Source: G039029935 sp039029935
GTDB lineage: Bacteria > Chloroflexota > Anaerolineae > Caldilineales > Caldilineaceae
NCBI GenBank assembly: GCA_039029935.1
Contig: JBCCFC010000491.1
Location: 1 to 9,193, forward strand
Direction of reading: 5' to 3'
DNA length: 9,193 nucleotides
How positions within the stretch are numbered: position 1 is the first letter of the stretch; every line of letters begins with the position of its first letter. Shown here in pieces: positions 1 to 5,914 of this stretch. Under the pieces are notes generated by a model. The model made no database searches. It was given only the letters and a program-made list of their open reading frames with translations, and was not told the DNA's origin. Position numbers and translations under genes: made by a program.

Positions 1-379
1 CGGTGGTCTCTTTGCTCTTGCTCGTTCCCCTCGCTTTGGATAAAGTGCAGCGTATATACCCCTGGGGCAACATCAATCAGTGACATTTCATGATAGAGAT
101 AGTTATCCATGCGAAACTCAAATGTCCACGGATCGATACTCGCAACGGCACTTTGAGCCGCGTCTTCTGAATTATGGGCGTGGCTGAGAAAGATGCTGAT
201 GGTCCCAAGCCCTTTGATATTGACCACGCGGATACGCCCTTCGCCTTCATCGACAGTGACTTGAAAGCTGCGTGTCGCATCTGTCTCTGCATTGGTAAAG
301 GTGCGTTCATGCTGTAAGCGTAAGGCGCCCTGCTGATGATAGAAATCGATGGGAACGAGCAAGAGCAAAGAGACCACCG
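1..379. repeat. 29-bp exact inverted repeat at window edge (1-29 and 351-379)
   Basis: Bases 1-29 are the exact reverse complement of 351-379, with 321 bp between the arms. The similarity continues weakly inward (6 of the next 8 bases). Both arms lie inside the coding frame of the membrane protein. The repeat begins at base 1, as expected if the contig end folds back on itself through a chimeric read or an assembly error. A real inverted repeat cannot be excluded. Confidence 0.85.
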
Positions 380-1220
380 TCGTGACTGCAAGCGCAATCA
401 TCACTTTGCGGTTGGCCAGCTTTTGCAGGGCTGGTGAAAAGCCAACATACTCTGCGCTTCCTGTCTGTGCTAAACTTGATGACTGTGCTAAACTTGGTGC
501 CGTTGTCCTCTGGTTGTCGCTACCTTGGCGCAAGGTTTTCAGACGCTCTGCATATGCACGATGATCACTCATCGCTGGTGGGGCAGCAGGTGTGGTCGCC
601 AGTGAGGCCGCTGGCTGTACTCCATCTATGCCAAACCGTGCCGACAAGGCGCGAAACCACCAGTGCCATATCAGCCAAATCGGATAGGTGATTGTGAGCG
701 CAAAGATCAAGCTGACGCTGATCACGGTGGAATAAGAGTACGTTAGCTGATCGCGCCAGCGAAACACTTCGGGTGATTCGGCAATCCATAGAGAAAGATA
801 CTCGCGTTGGGCTTCGGTCCAGGTAATCATGGTAATGGCGATGATCAGCAACATACAGCCAAAACTAAACCATGTCACATGTTTGGCCTCTAACCATGTG
901 CCGACTTGATGTGCCCAGGCTGCAAAGATTCCTAGTATGCCCAAAAGCAAAAAGCCGAGACGTGCATCCCAGATACCGCGTAAACCATTGACAAATGTTG
1001 TACTCAGGCTTTGACCGAGTTGGGAAAGTACAGAGTCCTCTATCAATGAAACGCCCTCCGCCTCGGCCTGAGCAAGTTCTTGGACAGTTGTAAAGAAGAT
1101 GGCGACTGTCGTTAGACAGAGATAGACGATAAAAATAATGGTCAGCAAACCCAATGCACTTGAGAGAAAGCCAAGGGTCAATAGTTTGATGCTTGGTCGT
1201 ATGGACGTTGATTGATTCAT
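1..1220 (-). CDS. Multi-spanning membrane protein of unknown function, 3' end cut by window edge
   Basis: An open frame of 406 codons starts at ATG 1220-1218 and reaches the left edge without a stop. I do not recognise the family. Hydrophobic segments lie near residues 11-45, 86-105, 115-134, 165-189 and 272-294. A Pro/Ala/Ser/Gln-rich linker (about 200-260, with SLAQ twice) separates the first four from the fifth. After the fifth the chain is polar and looks beta-rich (about 300-397), likely a domain outside the bilayer. The sense of the frame is supported by this regular hydrophobic pattern and by the absence of stops over 1.2 kb. The Shine-Dalgarno is weak (GGTAG about 8 bases upstream). 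A terminator-like hairpin lies just upstream, so it is probably separate from the transporter genes. Residues 398-406 are encoded by the inverted repeat at 1-29 and may be an assembly artefact. Confidence 0.75.
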   Translation of the reverse strand, partial: MNQSTSIRPSIKLLTLGFLSSALGLLTIIFIVYLCLTTVAIFFTTVQELAQAEAEGVSLIEDSVLSQLGQSLSTTFVNGLRGIWDARLGFLLLGILGIFAAWAHQVGTWLEAKHVTWFSFGCMLLIIAITMITWTEAQREYLSLWIAESPEVFRWRDQLTYSYSTVISVSLIFALTITYPIWLIWHWWFRALSARFGIDGVQPAASLATTPAAPPAMSDHRAYAERLKTLRQGSDNQRTTAPSLAQSSSLAQTGSAEYVGFSPALQKLANRKVMIALAVTTVVSLLLLVPIDFYHQQGALRLQHERTFTNAETDATRSFQVTVDEGEGRIRVVNIKGLGTISIFLSHAHNSEDAAQSAVASIDPWTFEFRMDNYLYHEMSLIDVAPGVYTLHFIQSEGNEQEQRDH

Positions 1221-1235
1221 GCAACAATCTACCAC

Positions 1236-1273
1236 GAAAAAAGAGCTATGAAAAAAGAGCCACGAAAAAAGAG
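1236..1273. repeat. 14-bp tandem repeat, three copies
   Basis: GAAAAAAGAG recurs at 1236, 1250 and 1264, a period of exactly 14 bp, with variable filler (CTAT, CCAC). On the minus strand each copy gives CTCTTTTTTC, so the leader of the membrane protein gene carries three T6 runs. The copy at 1264 forms the T-run of the adjacent terminator-like hairpin. Confidence 0.8.
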
Positions 1274-1307
1274 GTTGTCACCATTTATTTTGTGGCAACA
1301 ACCTCTT
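1264..1307 (-). terminator. Rho-independent terminator candidate
   Basis: A 10-bp perfect stem (1269-1278 with 1298-1307, AAGAGGTTGT and its complement) encloses a 19-base loop. On the minus strand it is followed at once by a T-run ending at 1265. It would stop transcripts arriving from the solute-binding protein gene just before the membrane protein start at 1220. The plus strand lacks a T-run, so it acts in one direction only. Confidence 0.6.
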
Positions 1308-1315
1308 ACGATTTA

Positions 1316-1339
1316 AAAGCCAGACCGAAAGAGGTCTGG
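1316..1339 (-). terminator. Short hairpin, possible weak terminator
   Basis: CCAGACC (1320-1326) pairs with GGTCTGG (1333-1339) around a 6-base loop. On the minus strand it is followed by CTTTT, a short T-run. It lies immediately upstream of the stronger hairpin at 1269-1307, so the two could work in tandem. Confidence 0.4.
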
Positions 1340-1352
1340 TAGGTCGGTAATC

Positions 1353-1471
1353 CATTTGTGTAAACTTAAGCGTAGACAGGTGGTCGGTAGGTCAGTATTC
1401 GGTAGGTCAGTACACGAATACCGACCTACCGAATACCGACCTACCCATTCCACCTTAAGTTTACACAAATG
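1353..1471. mobile_element. MITE-like palindromic element with 18-bp terminal inverted repeats
   Basis: The ends are perfect 18-bp inverted repeats (1353-1370 and 1454-1471, CATTTGTGTAAACTTAAG and its complement). The 10-bp direct repeat GTCGGTAATC flanks the element exactly (1343-1352 and 1472-1481), as a target-site duplication would. There is no room for a transposase, so it would depend on a protein encoded elsewhere. The interior is a second, larger hairpin (1386-1445). Alternative: a REP-type palindrome whose flanks resemble each other because the region is built from related repeats. Confidence 0.55.
1386..1445. repeat. 27-bp hairpin built from GGTAGGTCGGTATTC units
   Basis: A 15-base unit, GGTAGGTC(A/G)GTATTC, occurs at 1386-1400 and (shortened) 1401-1412. 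It recurs inverted at 1416-1430 and 1431-1445. Arms 1386-1412 and 1419-1445 match at 25 of 27 positions around a 6-base loop. Both mismatches become G-U pairs in a minus-strand transcript. Related copies lie outside the hairpin at 1338-1352 and, inverted and diverged, at 1509-1520. This looks like an interspersed repeat family. Confidence 0.8.
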
Positions 1472-1542
1472 GTCGGTAATCAGGGAGCCAGAAGCTCAAC
1501 CTTGCCAAATACCGCCTACCGATCACTACTACCTTATAGTGC

Positions 1543-1659
1543 AATTATTCAGACCCCTCGCTAAAATCGTGGAGTAGGCATTCTCTAATGCCGGCGTACT
1601 CGTGTACAACCCGCACTAGAGAGAGCTAACTCCGCAATTTTTATGGGGGCTGAATAATT
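1543..1659. repeat. Branched palindromic element downstream of the SBP gene
   Basis: Outer arms 1543-1557 and 1645-1659 pair over 15 bp with one mismatch. Inner arms 1562-1575 and 1629-1643 continue the stem with one bulge and two mismatches, one of them G-U on either strand. Inside are a perfect 6-bp hairpin with a 4-base loop (GGCATT...AATGCC, 1577-1592) and a smaller GTAC hairpin (1596-1607). It lies 31 bases past the SBP stop and would fold in the 3' end of that mRNA. It could be a second small non-autonomous element or a structured 3' UTR. The sequence is unlike the 1353-1471 element. Confidence 0.6.
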
Positions 1660-1690
1660 CACCCTGTAGTACACTGAACGTGCCCTAGCT

Positions 1691-3103
1691 TTATGCGCCA
1701 GCCAGGAACTCATTCGTCTCCTCTTGTAATCCCTGGAATGCTTCTTCGATATTCTCTTGCCCTTCTACAAACACTGGATCAGTCCATTTTCGCCAAATGG
1801 CATCCCATTCTTGGAAACCAGGCCAATGCGGGAATGTCTTGGGATTTTCACCCGGAATATCCACAAACACTTCTTTAAAGTTCGGGATTTGTTCTGCCAA
1901 GTCACCCTGTGGTAGACCCCATTCCCAGAAAGACTTTCGGCTTACAATCATACTGCCCATAACGCCCGTTGTTGGCAACACATCTGGATTGGATAGTGAA
2001 TAACGCATTAGCTCGTACGCCATATCGGGATATCTAGAGCCAGTTGGAATAAACCAGCCAGAGTTACCAGCAAAAGCAATACGACCATCTGGGCCATTTG
2101 GAAGTGGATAAACACCCCAGTCAAAGCGCCCCTCGATGGCTTCATCCATCCGGAAAGCTGTGTCGTTCAATGCCCGATGCATCGCAACACGTCCAGAAGC
2201 AAACGCAAACTCACTGGTGAGTCCCATAGCCTGGGTATCTTCAGGCGTTGGCATGGCCTGATGTTTCCAGCGCATATCCCACAGCCACTGAGCTGCTTCT
2301 AGTGTTCCAGCATCCGTGAAGAAAGACTCGGTGTGATCGTCGTCAAAGAAACGACCGCCAAACGACTGTGCCATATTCCATATCGTACCGGAACTTGGGC
2401 CAATGTTCAATCCCCAGACTGGCTCACCATCGTCGTTGGTGCCAGTTGCGGAAATCGCAAGTTCCGCAAGATCATCATAGGTCCAGTCGCTTTTGACTGG
2501 ATAATCTGTATACTGATCCATCACCTCACGGTTGACATAGAGGCCAATCGTTGCCCAATCATAGGGAATACCATACACTTTGCCCTGATAGCTCATGGTG
2601 TCGACCGACTGTTCCCACCAGTCATCCGGCCAGCCATCTGGCGGATGGGTCTCAATATAATCGGTCAGGTCCACCGACCAGCCCTTATCTGGGAAGACCT
2701 TGCCGCGCGATTGATGCTGCCAAGCCATATCCGGCGGTGTACCCGCAGCCATCAGCGTGGGCAACTTGGTCCAGTATTCGCCCCATGGCACGCCCCACTC
2801 AACTTCTGGTGTCATACCTGGATAAAACTTTTCAAAGAATTCATCGATATGCAACAGGAACTTACGAATTTCCCCTTCGTCTTCCCAACTCATAATTTTA
2901 AAGTCACCGCTTATCTCACGATCTACCGTCCCCGTAAGCCAACGGGCAGCTTCTTCACTGCTGGCACTGCCCATATCGCTCATCGCCTCAGACGATTCCT
3001 GAGTAGCACCCGGTCCTGTCGGTGCAACACAGGCGGCAAGAGCCAATGTTGTTGTTGCAGCAGAAAGCTGTAAAAAGCCCCGCCGCGTCAATTTCTTTGT
3101 CAT
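1691..3103 (-). CDS. Sugar ABC transporter solute-binding lipoprotein (family 1), Tat-exported
   Basis: This 470-residue protein is a carbohydrate-binding component of the UgpB/MalE type (COG1653-like). The N-terminus has a twin-arginine motif (TRRGFLQ, R7-R8), a hydrophobic stretch and a lipobox LAAC with Cys25. It is therefore predicted to be exported folded and lipid-anchored. A Ser/Glu-rich tether (about 30-50) precedes the binding domain. The family pattern is seen in GKVYGIPYDW and in the aromatic-rich middle and C-terminal segments; length is typical. The start is set by a strong AGGAGGG (3109-3115), 5 bases upstream. It follows the lipoprotein gene by 63 bp and lies 3' of the two permeases, which makes it the capture subunit. 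The substrate cannot be read from sequence; a sugar or oligosaccharide is likely. Confidence 0.93.
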   Translation of the reverse strand: MTKKLTRRGFLQLSAATTTLALAACVAPTGPGATQESSEAMSDMGSASSEEAARWLTGTVDREISGDFKIMSWEDEGEIRKFLLHIDEFFEKFYPGMTPEVEWGVPWGEYWTKLPTLMAAGTPPDMAWQHQSRGKVFPDKGWSVDLTDYIETHPPDGWPDDWWEQSVDTMSYQGKVYGIPYDWATIGLYVNREVMDQYTDYPVKSDWTYDDLAELAISATGTNDDGEPVWGLNIGPSSGTIWNMAQSFGGRFFDDDHTESFFTDAGTLEAAQWLWDMRWKHQAMPTPEDTQAMGLTSEFAFASGRVAMHRALNDTAFRMDEAIEGRFDWGVYPLPNGPDGRIAFAGNSGWFIPTGSRYPDMAYELMRYSLSNPDVLPTTGVMGSMIVSRKSFWEWGLPQGDLAEQIPNFKEVFVDIPGENPKTFPHWPGFQEWDAIWRKWTDPVFVEGQENIEEAFQGLQEETNEFLAGA

Positions 3104-3126
3104 TCGTTCCCTCCTAAAAAAAGGTT

Positions 3127-3155
3127 AGTATAATGAAATATAGTAAGTATATCGA
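3127..3155 (-). promoter_or_regulatory. Possible promoter for the SBP gene
   Basis: TATACT (3132-3127) is a good -10, with TCGATA (3155-3150, 4 of 6 matches to TTGACA) 17 bp upstream. It lies in the AT-rich 63-bp gap before the SBP start. A private promoter would let the binding protein be made in excess over the membrane subunits, but the -35 is weak. Confidence 0.35.
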
Positions 3156-3166
3156 TAGAATTCAGC

Positions 3167-3712
3167 TTAAAAACCTGTATTAAGTGTTTCGCTTGAATCC
3201 TTTAGCGAAAGCATGAGTCCACTGGCCTCTTCTGGAATTTCAAAGACGACGACTCCTGCTCGAACCTCATCATTTTGCATGGGTGAATCGAGAATAATCT
3301 CAAGTCCTTGCTCTTTTCCTTTGTGCTGAACATAGGCGACCTGAATGGCTGACTTGACGGCCTTATATTCATTGCCCTGCCCATCACTTAGTTTAAAAAG
3401 ATCGCGCGGCACAACTTGCAGTGTCCCACTTGAGTTTGTGACTTCAACAAAGACAATTAGATACATCCCTCTCTCGGACTGGTAGACAAGATTGCCTTCA
3501 CCAATGATTTTGGCTTTTTCGGTAGGTTTGATGAGTTTGGCCTGCCACGCACCCGTATCAACGGTTGTGTCAGTGTCTACACTGGCTGCATCGGCGATCG
3601 TATCCCCTGTACCACCGCCACCGCCACAGGCTGTTAGGAATAAAACGGTACAGAGAGCGATAAGAACGGTTGGAATCGTTGTGGATAAAGACAAATTTAA
3701 ATGTTTCATCAT
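3167..3712 (-). CDS. Small lipoprotein with DUF4352-like domain
   Basis: A 181-residue secreted lipoprotein. The leader has a hydrophobic core (about 13-27) and lipobox LTAC with Cys29, followed by Gly-rich GGGGG and an Asp/Thr-rich tether to about residue 50. The rest is a beta-rich domain with the pattern of DUF4352 (telokin-like, Ig-fold) proteins: YLIVFVEVTNSSG near residues 83-95, then the DxxGNEYKA segment, and a VVFEIP strand near 155. Two ATG codons (3712 and 3709) are possible; the Shine-Dalgarno is weak for either. It lies between the permease and SBP genes, probably on the same mRNA as the SBP. It may help on the cell surface, but no role in sugar uptake is established. The domain call rests on pattern only. 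Confidence 0.8.
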   Translation of the reverse strand: MMKHLNLSLSTTIPTVLIALCTVLFLTACGGGGGTGDTIADAASVDTDTTVDTGAWQAKLIKPTEKAKIIGEGNLVYQSERGMYLIVFVEVTNSSGTLQVVPRDLFKLSDGQGNEYKAVKSAIQVAYVQHKGKEQGLEIILDSPMQNDEVRAGVVVFEIPEEASGLMLSLKDSSETLNTGF

Positions 3713-3752
3713 CTCTTATTCTTCAAAAATAAAATTTTTTATTGATAAAATC

Positions 3753-3796
3753 AGCTTGTCAGCCAGTATATTGAAATACTGATTAGCTGACAAGCT
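3753..3796. terminator. Intercistronic hairpin, bidirectional terminator-like
   Basis: AGCTTGTCAGC (3753-3763) pairs perfectly with 3786-3796. A second 6-bp hairpin (CAGTAT/ATACTG, 3764-3769 and 3776-3781) lies inside. The plus strand follows with T6; the minus strand has an A-run before the stem and GATTTTATC after it. In the sense direction it would end or attenuate the permease transcript 12 bp past the stop codon. Confidence 0.55.
3765..3793 (-). promoter_or_regulatory. Promoter candidate for the lipoprotein-SBP unit
   Basis: TTGTCA (3793-3788) and TATACT (3770-3765) each match the sigma70 consensus at 5 of 6 bases and are separated by exactly 17 bp. The start point would fall near 3758, about 45 bases before the lipoprotein ATG. 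The right arm of the hairpin covers the -35 and the left arm covers the start point, so the repeat could also act as an operator. Confidence 0.5.
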
Positions 3797-3807
3797 TTTT
3801 TATTGGT

Positions 3808-4713
3808 TTAACCCTTTAAGCCAGTCGTCACAATCCCCCGTACATAATATTTTTGTCCTGCCAGGAAGAGTACGATGATGGGCAACACACTAACGACTGA
3901 AGCTGTCATGACCAGATGCCAAGGTGTCTTCATGGCAGACATGGCGCGGAATGCAGCCAACCCAAGAGAAATCGTCTTCATATCCATAGAGTTTAAGATA
4001 ATGAGCGGCCACAGAAAATCGTTCCAACTGCCCATAAACTCAAAGATGCCCAATGTTGCCAGTGCTGGACCCGTGAGCGGCAAGATGATTCGCCAATAAA
4101 TCTGGAAAAATGTCGCGCCATCAATCAGGGCTGCATCTTCAAGCTCCCGTGGAATCGTCATCATAAATTGACGCATAAGGAACGTGCCCCATGCACTGAA
4201 AATCCCAGGTACGATCAAGGCATAGTGTGTATCGACCCAGCCAAAGGCGCGCATCAGGATGAAAAGTGGGATCATGCGCACAGCAAAGGGAATCATCATC
4301 GTCGAGAGATAGATCAAAAATATCTGATCGCGACCGGGAAAGCGCAGACGAGAAAAGGCATAACCCGCCAGCGATGAAGTAAAGAGTACACCAATGGTTT
4401 GGGTCGTCGAGATAAAGAAGCTATTGCGGAAGAAGAGATGGAAGGGCAATCGTCGCCAAATTTCCAGATAGTTTTGCCATTGCAGTTGTTCTGGAATAAA
4501 TTGGGGTGGAAATAGGAATAGCTCCCCAAAGGTCTTAAACGAGCTGGAAACCATCCAGAAAAAGGGTAATACCATGATAATGCTGCCAAGCAGCAAAAGT
4601 GTCCAGGCTATTATATCGCCTACAAGCTTCGAGCCACGCTTACCCAACCGTAATCCTGTCGTTTTAGGTTGGCGTTGGGGAAGTGTCTGTTGCTTGGTAG
4701 CGGCAATCTGCAT
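3808..4713 (-). CDS. Carbohydrate ABC transporter permease, MalG/UgpE type
   Basis: A 301-residue inner-membrane permease of the COG0395 group, usual length. After a polar N-terminus there are about six membrane segments: roughly 32-57, 98-120, 131-155, 163-182, 216-240 and 268-286. The EAA loop that docks on the ATPase is clear near residues 190-212 (ELEDAALIDGATFF), with the conserved Gly199. The C-terminus QKYYVRGIVTTGLKG is characteristic of this family. The start at ATG 4713 has AGAGGAG (4722-4728) 8 bases upstream, and that site overlaps the stop codon of the upstream permease. This suggests translational coupling. It forms the pore with the partner permease; the ATPase is not in the window. 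Confidence 0.95.
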   Translation of the reverse strand: MQIAATKQQTLPQRQPKTTGLRLGKRGSKLVGDIIAWTLLLLGSIIMVLPFFWMVSSSFKTFGELFLFPPQFIPEQLQWQNYLEIWRRLPFHLFFRNSFFISTTQTIGVLFTSSLAGYAFSRLRFPGRDQIFLIYLSTMMIPFAVRMIPLFILMRAFGWVDTHYALIVPGIFSAWGTFLMRQFMMTIPRELEDAALIDGATFFQIYWRIILPLTGPALATLGIFEFMGSWNDFLWPLIILNSMDMKTISLGLAAFRAMSAMKTPWHLVMTASVVSVLPIIVLFLAGQKYYVRGIVTTGLKG

Positions 4714-4726
4714 ATCTTATACTCCT

Positions 4727-5647
4727 CTAGTTATCAAAGTCATGGACCCAAGTACGTGCCGAAACCCACTGTATCAACGTGATTGCCATTATAACAGCAA
4801 AAAGCACGGCTGCCATACTGGACGCATATCCCATCTTGAAATAGGAGAAACCATTGTTAAAAATATGAAGTACGAGCGTTGTTGTTGAAAAGGAAGGCCC
4901 GCCTTGCGTCATAATGTAGAATTGGTCAAATCCCTGAAAGGCACCGATGAACGACGTTGTGAGTACGAAGAATGTCGTTGGTGAGAGCATTGGGACTGTG
5001 ATATGTCTCAACTGCTGCCATCCATTCGCACCATCCACAATCGCTGCTTCATATAGCTCCCCTGGAATGCCCTGTAACCCGGCCAAGAAGATAAGCATGG
5101 CATAACCAATACCCTTCCAGTTACTCATGATAATGATGGCAGGCATGGCCCAACTGCTGTTAAAGAGCCAATTTGGACCTTGTATGCCCAAAAAACTGAG
5201 GAAGTAGTTCACCAGGCCAAATTCTGGATGATAAATCCAGGCCCAGATGATGGCCGCAGCGACAGTTAAGGTGACATGGGGTAGAAAATAGATCAGACGA
5301 AAGGCAAAAACACCGCGCATCGGTCGATTAACTAACACAGCCAACCAAAATGCAGCAAAAATGCCTGTTGGCACAGCCACTCCCGCAAAATAAAAAGTGT
5401 TCCACATCGCCTTCCAAAAGAGTTCATCATTGAACATCTTGACAAAGTTTACAAAGCCCGCGAGTTCAGGACTGCCAGCTAAATCCCATTCAGTAAACGT
5501 CAAATAAATAGCCGCTAAAATTGGGAAAATACTAAAAAGCAGAAACCCGATCAGATTGGGGAGTAAAAACGTATAGCCCGCAATCGCTTCTTTGCGACGC
5601 ATCCCCCTTAAACTACCCTGTTTATGCCTTATAGCCTCACTTGCCAT
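4727..5647 (-). CDS. Carbohydrate ABC transporter permease, MalF/UgpA type
   Basis: A 306-residue permease of the COG1175 group. The first membrane segment follows a basic N-terminus (RRKEAIAGYTFLLPNLIGF, residues 17-35). Further segments lie near 85-107, 118-140, 168-190, 222-246 and 277-295. The EAA loop is at about 198-220 (EAAIVDGANGWQQL, conserved Gly206), and the family signature MTQGGP follows at 246-251. The start at 5647 has AGGAAAGGG (5659-5667) about 11 bases upstream. It is the first gene after the 674-bp spacer, so it is probably first on the transporter mRNA. It ends 13 bp before the MalG-type gene and pairs with it. Confidence 0.95.
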   Translation of the reverse strand: MASEAIRHKQGSLRGMRRKEAIAGYTFLLPNLIGFLLFSIFPILAAIYLTFTEWDLAGSPELAGFVNFVKMFNDELFWKAMWNTFYFAGVAVPTGIFAAFWLAVLVNRPMRGVFAFRLIYFLPHVTLTVAAAIIWAWIYHPEFGLVNYFLSFLGIQGPNWLFNSSWAMPAIIIMSNWKGIGYAMLIFLAGLQGIPGELYEAAIVDGANGWQQLRHITVPMLSPTTFFVLTTSFIGAFQGFDQFYIMTQGGPSFSTTTLVLHIFNNGFSYFKMGYASSMAAVLFAVIMAITLIQWVSARTWVHDFDN

Positions 5648-5714
5648 AAATTCAGATACCCTTTCCTAGAAAAAATGTGTTAGGTGAAAAACGCATGGAG
5701 AAATTCCGTTGATA

Positions 5715-5742
5715 ATTGTAACCACTTGGCTATTTTTGTCAA
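5715..5742 (-). promoter_or_regulatory. Sigma70-like promoter proximal to the permease genes
   Basis: A perfect TTGACA (5742-5737) and TACAAT (5720-5715, 5 of 6) are separated by 16 bp. The start point would fall near 5708, giving a leader of about 60 bases before ATG 5647. A TCAAACA motif overlaps the -35. Confidence 0.55.
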
Positions 5743-5781
5743 ACAGCGAAAATACTGTGTTTGATTGTGGTTTCTCAAACA
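5739..5781. promoter_or_regulatory. Three TCAAACA boxes, candidate operator
   Basis: TCAAACA occurs at 5739-5745 and 5775-5781, and inverted (TGTTTGA) at 5758-5764. The right-hand pair forms a 7-bp inverted repeat with a 10-base spacer. Centre-to-centre spacings are 19 and 17 bp. The first box overlaps the -35 of the proximal promoter, where a bound regulator would block polymerase. The regulator is unknown. Confidence 0.35.
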
Positions 5782-5811
5782 ACACGCTTTCTTGTAATCG
5801 CAGGTAGAATT

Positions 5812-5865
5812 TCAGTCGGTTATAGAGCATAGATAGATGACGCAATTAATTGTGTAACCGACTGA
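5812..5865. promoter_or_regulatory. 11-bp inverted repeat at the distal promoter start point
   Basis: TCAGTCGGTTA (5812-5822) is perfectly inverted at 5855-5865, with half-site centres 43 bp apart (about four helical turns). The right half coincides with the expected start point of the distal promoter. Between the arms lies a perfect 10-bp palindrome CAATTAATTG (5843-5852). It could be an operator, or a hairpin at the 5' end of the transcript. Confidence 0.5.
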
Positions 5866-5871
5866 GGTAGA

Positions 5872-5900
5872 ACTATAGCATAAAGGGCTTGGTGTGTCAA
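5872..5900 (-). promoter_or_regulatory. Strong distal sigma70-like promoter
   Basis: A perfect TTGACA (5900-5895), a 17-bp spacer and TATAGT (5877-5872, 5 of 6) form the best promoter match in the window. It points at the permease genes and would give a leader of about 220 bases that contains the inverted repeat and the proximal promoter. Confidence 0.6.
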
Positions 5901-5914
5901 CAGAGCTTATTTGC

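Noticed and set aside
865..1227. 120-codon minus-strand frame from a TTG at 1227
   Set aside because: It overlaps the 406-codon membrane frame, which has regular hydrophobic segments and an ATG; the shorter frame has none.
1338..1520. CRISPR-like array of GGTAGGTC repeats
   Set aside because: The copies are adjacent and in both orientations, with no unique spacers of constant length and no cas genes. This is a palindromic repeat family.
1543..1659. tRNA or other known RNA from the branched fold
   Set aside because: Arm lengths do not fit a cloverleaf, and no T-loop or anticodon arm is seen.
2333..3073. 246-codon open frame on the plus strand
   Set aside because: It lies wholly antisense to the clear solute-binding-protein gene, has no recognisable domain, and is Cys/His/Arg-rich in the way of shadow frames.
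5652..5696. 14-codon upstream ORF in the permease leader, ending just before the permease ATG
   Set aside because: It lacks a convincing ribosome-binding site and any attenuator-like codon run or hairpin; chance is enough.
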